This document shows, one piece after another, positions 27,710 to 36,376 of a DNA stretch of 53,107 nt. The position numbers and the translations under genes were made by a program. The notes below the pieces were generated by a model. That model saw nothing but the letters and a program-made list of their open reading frames with translations, made no database searches and had not been told where the DNA came from. Each line of letters starts with the position of its first letter. Position 1 is the stretch's first letter. The stretch comes from Candidatus Omnitrophota bacterium (GTDB taxonomy: Bacteria > Omnitrophota > Gorgyraeia > Pluralincolimonadales > Pluralincolimonadaceae), in the NCBI GenBank assembly GCA_003141835.1, contig PLNR01000005.1, positions 1 through 53,107 on the forward strand. The letters are read 5' to 3'.

Positions 27710-28590
27710 CCAAAGGGGAGAAGAAGGACCTGCTAAAGGGCATCCTGTTCACCTCGCCGTGGCTGGTCGGCCTGTCGATATTCGTCATCTATCCGGTCGT
27801 GGCGTCGTTCTATTACAGTTTCTGCTATTATTCCGTGCTCCAACCGCCCCGGTTCATCGGGCTCCTCAATTACAGGGACCTTTTTACCGACCCGATATTC
27901 TGGAAATCGTTGTGGAACACGGCCTATTTTGTCATCTTCATGATACCGCTCGGCTTCGTGACATCGCTTTCATTGGCGATGCTCCTCAATACGAAAGTGA
28001 GGGGCATGGCTTTTTACAGGATGATATTCTTCATACCGTCCTTAGTGCCGATGGTCGCGGGTTCGCTGCTCTGGATGTGGATCTTTAACGGCGAGTACGG
28101 CCTCCTCAATAGTTTCCTGGTAAAGATAGGGATCCCTAACCCGCCGAACTGGCTCATGGACGTGAACTTTGCGAAACCCGCCATCATAATCATGAGCCTC
28201 TGGGGGCTCGGCCAGACGATAGTCATCTATCTCGCCGGCCTGCAGGATGTGCCGGTCACGCTTATCGAGGCGGCCGACCTCGACGGCGCCAGCTGGTTTG
28301 ACAAGCTGTGGAATATCACGATACCGATGATATCTCCGGTGATCTATTTCAATATCATTATGGGGATAATAGGCAGTTTCCAGATCTTCGCCCAGGCCTA
28401 CATCATGACCAACGGCGGCCCGCAGCGCTCGACGACTTTTTACGCGCTTTACCTGTACCAGACCGCGTTCGAGGATTTCAGGATGGGTTACGCCAGCGCG
28501 ATGGCATGGATATTATTCGTCATAATACTCTTGTTGACGATGCTCGTGCAGCGCATCTCCAAAGAGAAAGTCTATTACCATGGGGGCTGA
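27706..28590 (+). CDS. ABC sugar transporter permease (MalF-type)
   Basis: Six-TM; EAADLDGASWFDKLWNITIPMISP EAA motif. Confidence 0.93.
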   Translation: MTKGEKKDLLKGILFTSPWLVGLSIFVIYPVVASFYYSFCYYSVLQPPRFIGLLNYRDLFTDPIFWKSLWNTAYFVIFMIPLGFVTSLSLAMLLNTKVRGMAFYRMIFFIPSLVPMVAGSLLWMWIFNGEYGLLNSFLVKIGIPNPPNWLMDVNFAKPAIIIMSLWGLGQTIVIYLAGLQDVPVTLIEAADLDGASWFDKLWNITIPMISPVIYFNIIMGIIGSFQIFAQAYIMTNGGPQRSTTFYALYLYQTAFEDFRMGYASAMAWILFVIILLLTMLVQRISKEKVYYHGG

Positions 28591-29744
28591 TGATGCCGCA
28601 AGGTAAAGGCATAAGATTTTTCACGTACCTGGCTTTGACCGCCTGCTCGGTAGTCTTCGCGCTGCCGTTCGTATGGGTAATGGTCACTTCCTTAAAACCC
28701 GTCGAGCAGACGATGACGATCCCGCCGACGTGGGTCCCGAAGACCTATTATATACAGGTCGCCGGCAAGAAGCTCGAGGTGAAGAAAGGCGTCGTTACGC
28801 AGGAGGCCGGAGTCATTGCCGTCGTCAAGGACGGGCCGAAGAGAGGGGAACGCGTTTTTGTGGCCGACTCCCAACTCAAGGACGGAAAGGCCCTCCTGCA
28901 GGTCCAAGTAGCCGACAGGATCGAGGAAAATTACTATGCCGTGGATATCGAGAAAAAAGTACAACCAGGGTGGGTGCAGGTCATAGAGAAATTTTCGACG
29001 CAGTACGAAAAGGTCGAGCCTTACTGGACGTTCGTCCCGCCGCAGGAAGTGACCGAGAAGGTGAAATTCTGGTTCACTAATTACCTGGACGTCTTCGCGA
29101 AGATACCGTTCCTCAACTACGCCAAGAACACGCTTATCGTCTGCATCCTCGGCGTCATCGGGATGACATTCTCCAGCGCGCTTGTGGCATACGGCTTCTC
29201 CAGGATCACCTGGAAGGGCAGGGATTTCATATTCACACTGACGCTTGCGTCGATGATGATACCTTTTGCGGTGGTAATGGTCCCTCTTTACGGCGTATTC
29301 AAGAATTTCGGATGGATAGGGACCTTAAAGCCGCTGTGGTTCCCGTGTTTCTTCGGCGGCGCCTTTAATATCTTCCTCCTGAAACAATTCTTCATGACGA
29401 TACCCCGCGACCTGACCGACGCGGCCAGGGTCGACGGCTGCAACGAGTTCGAGATCTTCTGGAGGATAATACTGCCGCTGTCGAGACCCGCGCTTTCCGT
29501 AGTGGCGCTCTTCCATTTCATGTACGCGTGGAACGACTTCATGGGGCCCTTGATATACCTCACGAACAAGGACACATATACGCTTTCACTCGGTTTGCAG
29601 GTATTCCAGAGCCAGCACGGCGGGACCGAATGGCACCTGTTGATGGCCGCTTCGGCGATGGTATTATTGCCGATATTGATATTGTTCTTCTTCGCGCAGA
29701 AGACATTCATCCAGGGTGTCGCGCTGACGGGATTGAAGGAATAA
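28590..29744 (+). CDS. ABC sugar transporter permease (MalG-type) with large extracytoplasmic insertion
   Basis: DAARVDGCNEFEIFWRIILPLSRPA EAA motif; start at overlapping ATG 28590; about 110-aa insertion after TM1. Confidence 0.92.
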   Translation: MMPQGKGIRFFTYLALTACSVVFALPFVWVMVTSLKPVEQTMTIPPTWVPKTYYIQVAGKKLEVKKGVVTQEAGVIAVVKDGPKRGERVFVADSQLKDGKALLQVQVADRIEENYYAVDIEKKVQPGWVQVIEKFSTQYEKVEPYWTFVPPQEVTEKVKFWFTNYLDVFAKIPFLNYAKNTLIVCILGVIGMTFSSALVAYGFSRITWKGRDFIFTLTLASMMIPFAVVMVPLYGVFKNFGWIGTLKPLWFPCFFGGAFNIFLLKQFFMTIPRDLTDAARVDGCNEFEIFWRIILPLSRPALSVVALFHFMYAWNDFMGPLIYLTNKDTYTLSLGLQVFQSQHGGTEWHLLMAASAMVLLPILILFFFAQKTFIQGVALTGLKE

Positions 29745-29824
29745 CGAAACGCTGTTTTGGCTTGAAATAGGTGTATGGTTAGTGTAAGATTTAACCTTAT
29801 AAGAGAGGAAAGGAGGAGGTTCAG

Positions 29825-30406
29825 ATGAAGAAGGTGTATTCCGCGTTAACCGCAATGGCGATCGTGTTGCTTTTTGCGGGGCAGGTATGTGCCGCCACCC
29901 TGGTCATAGCCGACTTTGATTCCGGGACCAAACCTAACAACATAGGCGGCGATTTCGGCGCCTGGAACAAGGACGAGGCCGATGCGACCCAGGGCTGCAA
30001 GATGGACTTTGATTCGAAGGTGGTGCACGGCACCAAGGGCTTTTCTATCCGCCTGGATTACGATGTAGATTCGCCCAATCCGGCCTACAACGGCTTATGG
30101 ATGAAGCTCCAGAACACGGATGCCTCCAAGTACAGCAAGCTCAGTTTCTGGATCAAGGGTGATGAGACAGCCGGTTTCTCCCCCAAGGTAAAGCTCGAAG
30201 TCAAGAATGCCAAGGGAGAGGTAGGTAAATACCTGGTCACCGGTATCACCAAGGACTGGCAGGAGATATCGATACCGTTAAACCAGTTAACGGGCCTGAC
30301 AGACCTCACTTCCTTGACAGAGTTCGTCATAGTATTCGATGATATGACCTGCGCGTCGAAGAAACAGGGAACGATCTACATAGACGACATAGCGTTCGTT
30401 AAGTAA
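29825..30406 (+). CDS. exported carbohydrate-binding-like protein
   Basis: Signal peptide; strong similarity to 16301-16972 product. Confidence 0.7.
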   Translation: MKKVYSALTAMAIVLLFAGQVCAATLVIADFDSGTKPNNIGGDFGAWNKDEADATQGCKMDFDSKVVHGTKGFSIRLDYDVDSPNPAYNGLWMKLQNTDASKYSKLSFWIKGDETAGFSPKVKLEVKNAKGEVGKYLVTGITKDWQEISIPLNQLTGLTDLTSLTEFVIVFDDMTCASKKQGTIYIDDIAFVK

Positions 30407-30417
30407 GATATGAAGTA

Positions 30418-31407
30418 ATGGGGCTCCTTGTAGGCCTGACATTCGATATCAGATCCCACAAAGTCCCCAAAGGTTTTCCGGACGATACATGGGCCGAACA
30501 CGATGGTAGAGACACTATCTCTACCATCGTTGAGGCCATTAATTCGGCCGGGAACAAGGCTATACGCATAGGCTCTTCCAGGCGCCTCCTCTCCGCATTA
30601 TCCTCCCTCAAATGCGATATAGTCTTTAATATAGCCGAAGGCATATCCGGGAGGAACCGCGAATCCGAAGTCCCGGTGCTCCTCGACATCGCCGGGATAC
30701 CTTATGCGGGTTCCGACGCGCTCACGCTTTCACTTTCCCTCGATAAGATAATCTCAAAAAAAATATTCATGCATCACGGGATCCCTACGCCGGCATATTT
30801 CGAATGCGTAAAAGGCGGCAGGACTGTCGTGCCCGGGGGATCGGGATTCCCGTTCATAGTAAAGCCGAGGTACGAAGGCTCGGCCAAGGGAATAGAGCCG
30901 GGTTCGGTGGTCAGGGATATGCCGTCTCTCAAGAAGCAAGTGAATAAAATAATCAAAAGATACGGGCAGCCTGCCCTTGTCGAGGAATTTATTGACGGCT
31001 GGGAATTTACCGTAGGCATAATAGGCAACAAGGACCCCGTAGTCCTTCCGGTCGTGCAGCGGCACGTGGAGAAGGAGACCGGATTGAGCAGCCACATCTT
31101 CGGCAAGGCCTGCGCGGATAAGCAAGGCTTGGCTTACAGGGACCTTTTGGATATAGGCGCGCCGCTCGAGGAAAAAATAAAAAAACTTGCGCTCGAAGCG
31201 TTCAAAGGTCTGGAATGCAGGGATTTTGCCAGGATCGATTTCCGCGTCGACCGGAAGAGGCAGCCCCACATACTGGAAATAAACCCGCTTCCGTCCCTGG
31301 CGAGGGACGATTATTTTTCAATGGTCGCGGAGCTGATGGGGATGACGTACGAGAGGATGATAAACATGATGTTAGGGGCAGCCCTGGACAGGTGCGGACT
31401 GCGATGA
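30418..31407 (+). CDS. ATP-grasp ligase, D-alanine-D-alanine-ligase-like
   Basis: GRNRESEVPVLLDIAGIPYAGSDALTLSLSLDKIISKKI, FIVKPRYEGSAKGI, FARIDFRVDRKRQPHILEINPLPSL. Confidence 0.85.
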   Translation: MGLLVGLTFDIRSHKVPKGFPDDTWAEHDGRDTISTIVEAINSAGNKAIRIGSSRRLLSALSSLKCDIVFNIAEGISGRNRESEVPVLLDIAGIPYAGSDALTLSLSLDKIISKKIFMHHGIPTPAYFECVKGGRTVVPGGSGFPFIVKPRYEGSAKGIEPGSVVRDMPSLKKQVNKIIKRYGQPALVEEFIDGWEFTVGIIGNKDPVVLPVVQRHVEKETGLSSHIFGKACADKQGLAYRDLLDIGAPLEEKIKKLALEAFKGLECRDFARIDFRVDRKRQPHILEINPLPSLARDDYFSMVAELMGMTYERMINMMLGAALDRCGLR

Positions 31408-32255
31408 AAGACGCGTATTCGCATCCGGGTTTCTGCGACGTCGCCTACGACTGGGACAGGAGGCCGGAATGCGACTTCATAGAGCGGTGCATCGAGAAAT
31501 ATTCCGGCGCGAAAGTCCGCTCCATCCTTGATATAGCTTGCGGGACCGGCATACACTTGATGGAATTCGCGCGGCGAGGATACGATGCGGCGGGTATAGA
31601 CGCGAGAAGAGAGATGGTCGATTTCGTCCAGAAGAGATCCGCTGCCGAAGGCCTCGACGTAAAATGCGCGCAGGCGGATATGAAGAGGTTCGACATTGGA
31701 CGCAGGTTCGGATGCGCTATCTGCATGCTCGATTCATTCAGGTACCTGTTGACCGACAAAGATATATTATCCCACCTAAGATCCGTCTCCGCTTCACTCG
31801 AGGACGGCGGGATCTATGTCATAGACCTCTGGATGCCGGAGGACGACCGCATCGGAGGATGGGAAGACCTCCGCTGGACCCAATCCCGCGGGAATATCCG
31901 CGTCGACGCGAGGTATCTCCAGCACGGGGAGACTTTTAACCCGGGAGAGAAGACATTCGATGACGAGCTCATATTCAAGGTGACCGGCCCTTCGGTCAAC
32001 TCTACCCTGAACTCGAGGGCGAAGACCAGGGCCCTGCTCTTTTCCGAGTTCCGGGAATTGGCGGAAAGGGGAGGATCGTTCGAGCTGAAGGAAAAATTTT
32101 ATAATTTTGACTTTGATTCCAAAGAGGGCTATAATATTAAATCAATGCCGAATGAAGCAGCTCACAGCAGTGATTCTTCGGCATGCCGGCGCATAACTAG
32201 CCAAGTTACTGCATCCGGCATAAGAACGAACCTGGTCCTCAAAAAACGGAGGTAA
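31404..32255 (+). CDS. class I SAM-dependent methyltransferase
   Basis: VRSILDIACGTGIHLMEFARRGYDAAGIDARREMVDF; ATGA overlap with preceding gene. Confidence 0.85.
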   Translation: MKDAYSHPGFCDVAYDWDRRPECDFIERCIEKYSGAKVRSILDIACGTGIHLMEFARRGYDAAGIDARREMVDFVQKRSAAEGLDVKCAQADMKRFDIGRRFGCAICMLDSFRYLLTDKDILSHLRSVSASLEDGGIYVIDLWMPEDDRIGGWEDLRWTQSRGNIRVDARYLQHGETFNPGEKTFDDELIFKVTGPSVNSTLNSRAKTRALLFSEFRELAERGGSFELKEKFYNFDFDSKEGYNIKSMPNEAAHSSDSSACRRITSQVTASGIRTNLVLKKRR

Positions 32256-32259
32256 AGAT

Positions 32260-32604
32260 ATGCAGAAAAGCCTGCTTAAATGTTTTATTTTTACCGTTTT
32301 AGCCGCTGTCTTAACCTATCTTCCCGGTTGCGCAGGCATAGAACCTCCGTCCCCCAAACAGATAATAGAACACCCGTTCGGCACCTCTATGCTCAGGGCC
32401 GGCCTCACTAAAGACCAGGTCCTCGCGCAGTGGGGGGAGCCTGACCTGAAGGAATTCGACGACGGTACCAGCAAATGGGGCAACGCCAAGGAGAGATGGA
32501 CGTATTACGGCAGGATGACCGGCCTGCCGGTGGACGAAGGATATCTTACGAAGACGCAGTACCTGTATTTTGACGGAAAGAACCTGGTCAGATATAATGA
32601 ATGA
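32260..32604 (+). CDS. small lipoprotein, SmpA/OmlA (BamE)-like
   Basis: Lipobox LPGCAG; GLTKDQVLAQWGEPDLKEF motif. Confidence 0.55.
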   Translation: MQKSLLKCFIFTVLAAVLTYLPGCAGIEPPSPKQIIEHPFGTSMLRAGLTKDQVLAQWGEPDLKEFDDGTSKWGNAKERWTYYGRMTGLPVDEGYLTKTQYLYFDGKNLVRYNE

Positions 32605-32785
32605 CGGTACGAAAAAGTTCGATTGCTGTGTCCAGTGCAAGATGTTCTGGGATTGCAGTACCCGCCCGGACAACTTGGCCAGGGAGGGGGAGAGCCATTG
32701 CTGTTCCTCTTGCGGAAATTTCGAATTATGCAGGATAGTTAATGAAAAGATAAAAAAGGAAGGCCCTTTATTTACCCGTATCTAA
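32597..32785 (+). CDS. small cysteine-rich protein
   Basis: MNDGTKKFDCCVQCKMFWDCSTRPDNLAREGESHCCSSCGNFELCRIVNE; eight Cys; overlaps upstream gene end. Confidence 0.55.
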   Translation: MNDGTKKFDCCVQCKMFWDCSTRPDNLAREGESHCCSSCGNFELCRIVNEKIKKEGPLFTRI

Positions 32786-33931
32786 TTTAAACGCCAGCTT
32801 TGAGAGGTCAACGCTCTCTTTTATATGGATGCTTTGCTGTTTTGCGAGGTCGATCGTCTTTATCTCGTCCAGTCTCCTTCCGTTTATATCGAAGACCACA
32901 TTTACAACCGGACGCAAGAGATAATCTTCATGGACTTCCGCTACCTTGCCGATCTCATCGGTATTCAACTTGACCCACGTCCCAATAGGATAGAGGCTGA
33001 CGCGTTTTATCAGGGCCTTGATAACTAACGGCGAGAACTGTTCCGAATTCCTTAATATTTCCCTGATCGCATCATGCGGGAAATATTTATCCCTGTAAGG
33101 GCGGGGGTGCGTCATCGCCTCGTACATATCCGCTAACGCGATGATCTGCGTATATTCATGAGTATCTTCGCCTTTGATGCCATCGGGATAACCCGAGCCG
33201 TCCACCCTTTCATGGGCCTGGTGGGCGATCTTAACGGCGAGCTGCAGTATATCGTCCTTGGGGCCTTTTAAAATATCGGATGAGTAGCAGGTATGTTTTT
33301 TAACCTCATCAAATTCAGTTTCACATAACGGTTTCGGGGTTTCGACCAGGTCCAGGACTTTAACCATCCCCAGGTCATAAAGGTATGACGCTATCCCTAA
33401 TTCCTGGAGTTTGGACTTGTTATAGCCTAATGTTGCCCCAATCAAAAGGGAGAGGATGCAGGCGTTCACGGAATGGCACCACAGGTAGTTCTCGGGTGAG
33501 CACCTGTTTGTTATAACTGCCAGCTCGTGTCCGCCTAAACAGACCTGGTCGACCATCTTCCTGATCACCGGGACCACTTGCTGGCAATCGAAAGGTTCGT
33601 CGTTTTTTACCTTAACGAAGATATCCTTTATCAGGTTATACGCTTCCTCGTAAATTTGGGAGGACTCTTCCTTATCTTCTTTCATCTTATTTATCGCTTT
33701 TGAGATCTGGACCTGGTAGGTCGGTTCTTCCTTTTTGGATTCTTTGCGGTCCATCTCCTTTATTGCCTGCGCGAGTTTAAGGTAAGATTGTTCCGTCTTT
33801 TTTTCTTCTTGTTTTTCTGCCGGCTCCTCTTTCTTCTCCTCAATTTTCTTATCTTCAACCGGGGTTTTCGGCGGTTCGGGTTTTTTTGAGATTTTTTGCG
33901 TAAGTTTTATTAAGTCTGAGAGCCGTATCAT
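32768..33931 (-). CDS. HD-GYP-domain protein (degenerate HD motif)
   Basis: AHQAHERVDGSGYPDGIKGEDTHEYTQIIALADMYEAMTHPRPYR; HDIG replaced by YDLG. Confidence 0.85.
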   Translation of the reverse strand: MIRLSDLIKLTQKISKKPEPPKTPVEDKKIEEKKEEPAEKQEEKKTEQSYLKLAQAIKEMDRKESKKEEPTYQVQISKAINKMKEDKEESSQIYEEAYNLIKDIFVKVKNDEPFDCQQVVPVIRKMVDQVCLGGHELAVITNRCSPENYLWCHSVNACILSLLIGATLGYNKSKLQELGIASYLYDLGMVKVLDLVETPKPLCETEFDEVKKHTCYSSDILKGPKDDILQLAVKIAHQAHERVDGSGYPDGIKGEDTHEYTQIIALADMYEAMTHPRPYRDKYFPHDAIREILRNSEQFSPLVIKALIKRVSLYPIGTWVKLNTDEIGKVAEVHEDYLLRPVVNVVFDINGRRLDEIKTIDLAKQQSIHIKESVDLSKLAFKLDTGK

Positions 33932-34743
33932 CTTTTTACGACGCCAAAGTCCTCGGCTACTTCCTGCATGATCTTTTCATCCACGTTCTGCGCTTTGGCC
34001 ATCATGCCCACTATCAACCCCATATCGCAGAGGTTGTTCACCCTTCTCGGGATCCCTTCGGAGGCTTCATAGATGACTTTACAGGCGTCATCGGTAAAGA
34101 TCTCGTTTTCCCTGCCGGCTATCGTGCAGCGATGGATGATATACTGCCTCATCTCTTCATAGTCTAATTTATTCAGGTGATATCTTATGGCGAGCCGTTG
34201 TTCAAGCTGGGGGATCTTGTAAACCTTCTCTTTGAGTTCCGGCTGGCCGACGAGGATAAGGGTAAGGAGGAACCTGTTGTTCAACTGGAAATTAAGAAGC
34301 AGCCTTAATTCCTCAAAGACCTCGGGCCTGTCGATCGCCTGCGCCTCGTCAATGATGATCACGGTTTCCACGTCGTTATTCAAGTCGGCGTATAATTTTT
34401 CGTTTAACATATGGAGCAGTTGCAGTTTGCCGCCGACCACGTCCGTGCCTTCAATTTGGAATAATATCTCCCTCAGGAAATCCCGGGGGGAAAGTTTCGG
34501 GTTTACGATCAAAGCGACTTTATACTTGGAATCCTTCTTAGTGAGTTCCGAGATAAGCACGCGGCTTAAGATGGTCTTGCCGCTTCCGTATTCGCCCGTA
34601 AGCAAGGCGGCGCCTTTTCTTTCCCTTACGGCGTAGAACATGCGCATGAGCGCCTCTTCGTGTTTCGGGGAATGGTATAAAAAACGGGGATCGGGTACGT
34701 TCTCGAAAGGTTTTTCTTTAAGCTTCCAATATTCCTCGTACAT
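33928..34743 (-). CDS. AAA ATPase, ExeA/GspA-like (similar to EPS-locus-associated ATPases)
   Basis: YEEYWKLKEKPFENVPDPRFLYHSPKHEEAL, GEYGSGKT Walker A, VIIIDEAQ Walker B. Confidence 0.9.
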   Translation of the reverse strand: MYEEYWKLKEKPFENVPDPRFLYHSPKHEEALMRMFYAVRERKGAALLTGEYGSGKTILSRVLISELTKKDSKYKVALIVNPKLSPRDFLREILFQIEGTDVVGGKLQLLHMLNEKLYADLNNDVETVIIIDEAQAIDRPEVFEELRLLLNFQLNNRFLLTLILVGQPELKEKVYKIPQLEQRLAIRYHLNKLDYEEMRQYIIHRCTIAGRENEIFTDDACKVIYEASEGIPRRVNNLCDMGLIVGMMAKAQNVDEKIMQEVAEDFGVVKR

Positions 34744-34745
34744 CG

Positions 34746-35765
34746 TTACCTCGTCGCCTTTTTACCGGCGACCATTAAAGCAGCAATGAGGATAAAGATT
34801 ATGGATATCTGCACCAAAATCAGTATAGCATGAATCAAGGGTGCTTTCAATAAAACAATTGCGCTGATCCCAAGCGATAAGCTTACAAAATAGATAAATA
34901 TCGTTGCTTTCAACGGGCTGAAACCCATGTCCAGGAGGCGATGGTGGAAATGGTCCCTTCCGGTATACTCCAGCCATTCCTTGAAATTTTTTACTTCCCC
35001 GTGCCTGACCCGCATGATCGTCGTGAAGATAACATCGAAGATCGGGACGCCCAGGATCAGGACCGGCACGACAAGCGCCACCTCATTATTGTATGCCCAA
35101 TCCCCTAAAACAGCAAAGCCGGCCAAAATAAAGCCTAAAAAATTGCTGCCGGCGTCGCCTAAAAAAATATTGAAAGGCCTCAGGTTATATATTAAAAATC
35201 CCAAACAGGCGCCTAAGGCGGCCAATGTTAACGCTATAATGGCCGGCTGGCCGGTCAATATGGCGATTACCAGAAAACAGGCCAAAACTATTGCGCTGAC
35301 CCCGGTCGCCAGCCCGTCCAAGCCATCCAGGAAATTCATGGCGTTAGTTATGCCGACGACCCAAAATATCGTCAGCAATATTTCCGCCATATCTCCCCAT
35401 AGGGTAGGAGGAAAGAACGACAGGCAGACGCCGTATTTTATTATTATTACCGATGCAATGACCTGGATTATAAGCCTGAATAGCGCGGATAGCCCTTTTA
35501 TGTCGTCGATCAGCCCGACGAGCATGACCAGGCTCCCGCCTAAGACCAGCCCCTTTATTTCGGTCTGCCGCGGCCCGGCGTATAGAAGCGCGATCAAGAA
35601 AGAAGCCCAGACAACGACCCCGCCCAAAAGGGGCACGGGGGTTTTGTGGATCTTTCTCTTGTTAGGATAGTCTAATATCTTAAAACGCCCGGCAATTAAT
35701 TTCGCGAGGGGGGTCAGGATAATGGCGGCTAAAAAAGAGGCCAGGAACAGGACCAGCGGCTTCAT
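34746..35765 (-). CDS. undecaprenyl-phosphate N-acetylhexosamine-1-phosphate transferase (WecA/MraY superfamily)
   Basis: LLGGVVVW, LVGLIDDIKGL, NAMNFLDGLDGLATG, FLGDAGSNFLGF, GRDHFHHRLLDMG. Confidence 0.92.
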   Translation of the reverse strand: MKPLVLFLASFLAAIILTPLAKLIAGRFKILDYPNKRKIHKTPVPLLGGVVVWASFLIALLYAGPRQTEIKGLVLGGSLVMLVGLIDDIKGLSALFRLIIQVIASVIIIKYGVCLSFFPPTLWGDMAEILLTIFWVVGITNAMNFLDGLDGLATGVSAIVLACFLVIAILTGQPAIIALTLAALGACLGFLIYNLRPFNIFLGDAGSNFLGFILAGFAVLGDWAYNNEVALVVPVLILGVPIFDVIFTTIMRVRHGEVKNFKEWLEYTGRDHFHHRLLDMGFSPLKATIFIYFVSLSLGISAIVLLKAPLIHAILILVQISIIFILIAALMVAGKKATR

Positions 35766-36376
35766 ATCTTTAGCAACAACCGGTGGGACTTGAAACCTTC
35801 GGCGTATTTTACCCTTGCTTGCGCTCCCCTGAAGGCCGCCCAGGACTTTACGGTCCCTAAAATGTTTGAATTATGGTTCGGCGTTTTTTTGATCTGTGAA
35901 CGGTGGGACCTTAGCAGTTTTATCTTGGCGTCCAGGGTGCCGCTTATGTCTATGAAAATATTGGGGTCAAGGCCCTGGCTGCCAGGTAATTCATAATGGA
36001 GGACATTTTTTATGAACCGGGCCGCCGCAAGGCTCGCTTTTCCGGCATTCCTATGGTCCTGGTGAATGTCATCCGGATAACAGGTAAAGACGATGTCCGG
36101 GTGGATCTTATCGAGGATATCCTCGATAAAGGAGATGAGCGGCTGTCCTTCGGGGATCATCGCGTCGGAGAAATCTCCCCAGTATATCTTTTTTGGTTTC
36201 AGGAGCCTTGCCGATTTCTCCTGCTCCTTCGTCCTTAATGCCGGGTTACCTCCCGCCTCACCCCTGCTTAGGACCAGAAGGTATATCTTGTGCCCGCTCC
36301 TGGAATATTTTGTTAAAGCCCCGCCGCAGCCGAATTCAATGTCATCCGGATGCGCCCCGATCGCTAATATATTCAT
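35762..36376 (-). CDS. PIG-L family deacetylase
   Basis: MNILAIGAHPDDIEFGCGGAL, LSRGEAGG, PDDIHQDHRNAG. Confidence 0.93.
   Translation of the reverse strand: MNILAIGAHPDDIEFGCGGALTKYSRSGHKIYLLVLSRGEAGGNPALRTKEQEKSARLLKPKKIYWGDFSDAMIPEGQPLISFIEDILDKIHPDIVFTCYPDDIHQDHRNAGKASLAAARFIKNVLHYELPGSQGLDPNIFIDISGTLDAKIKLLRSHRSQIKKTPNHNSNILGTVKSWAAFRGAQARVKYAEGFKSHRLLLKI

Noticed and set aside
28308-28589. N-terminal extension of the MalG ORF
   Set aside because: Overlaps malF out of frame; the protein starts at 28590 (MMPQGKGIRFFTYLALTAC).
31215-31403. N-terminal extension of the methyltransferase ORF
   Set aside because: It overlaps the ATP-grasp ligase out of frame; the ATG at 31404 with ATGA overlap is the sensible start.
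34927-35670. 247-aa plus-strand ORF
   Set aside because: Antisense to the well-supported WecA/MraY-family gene.
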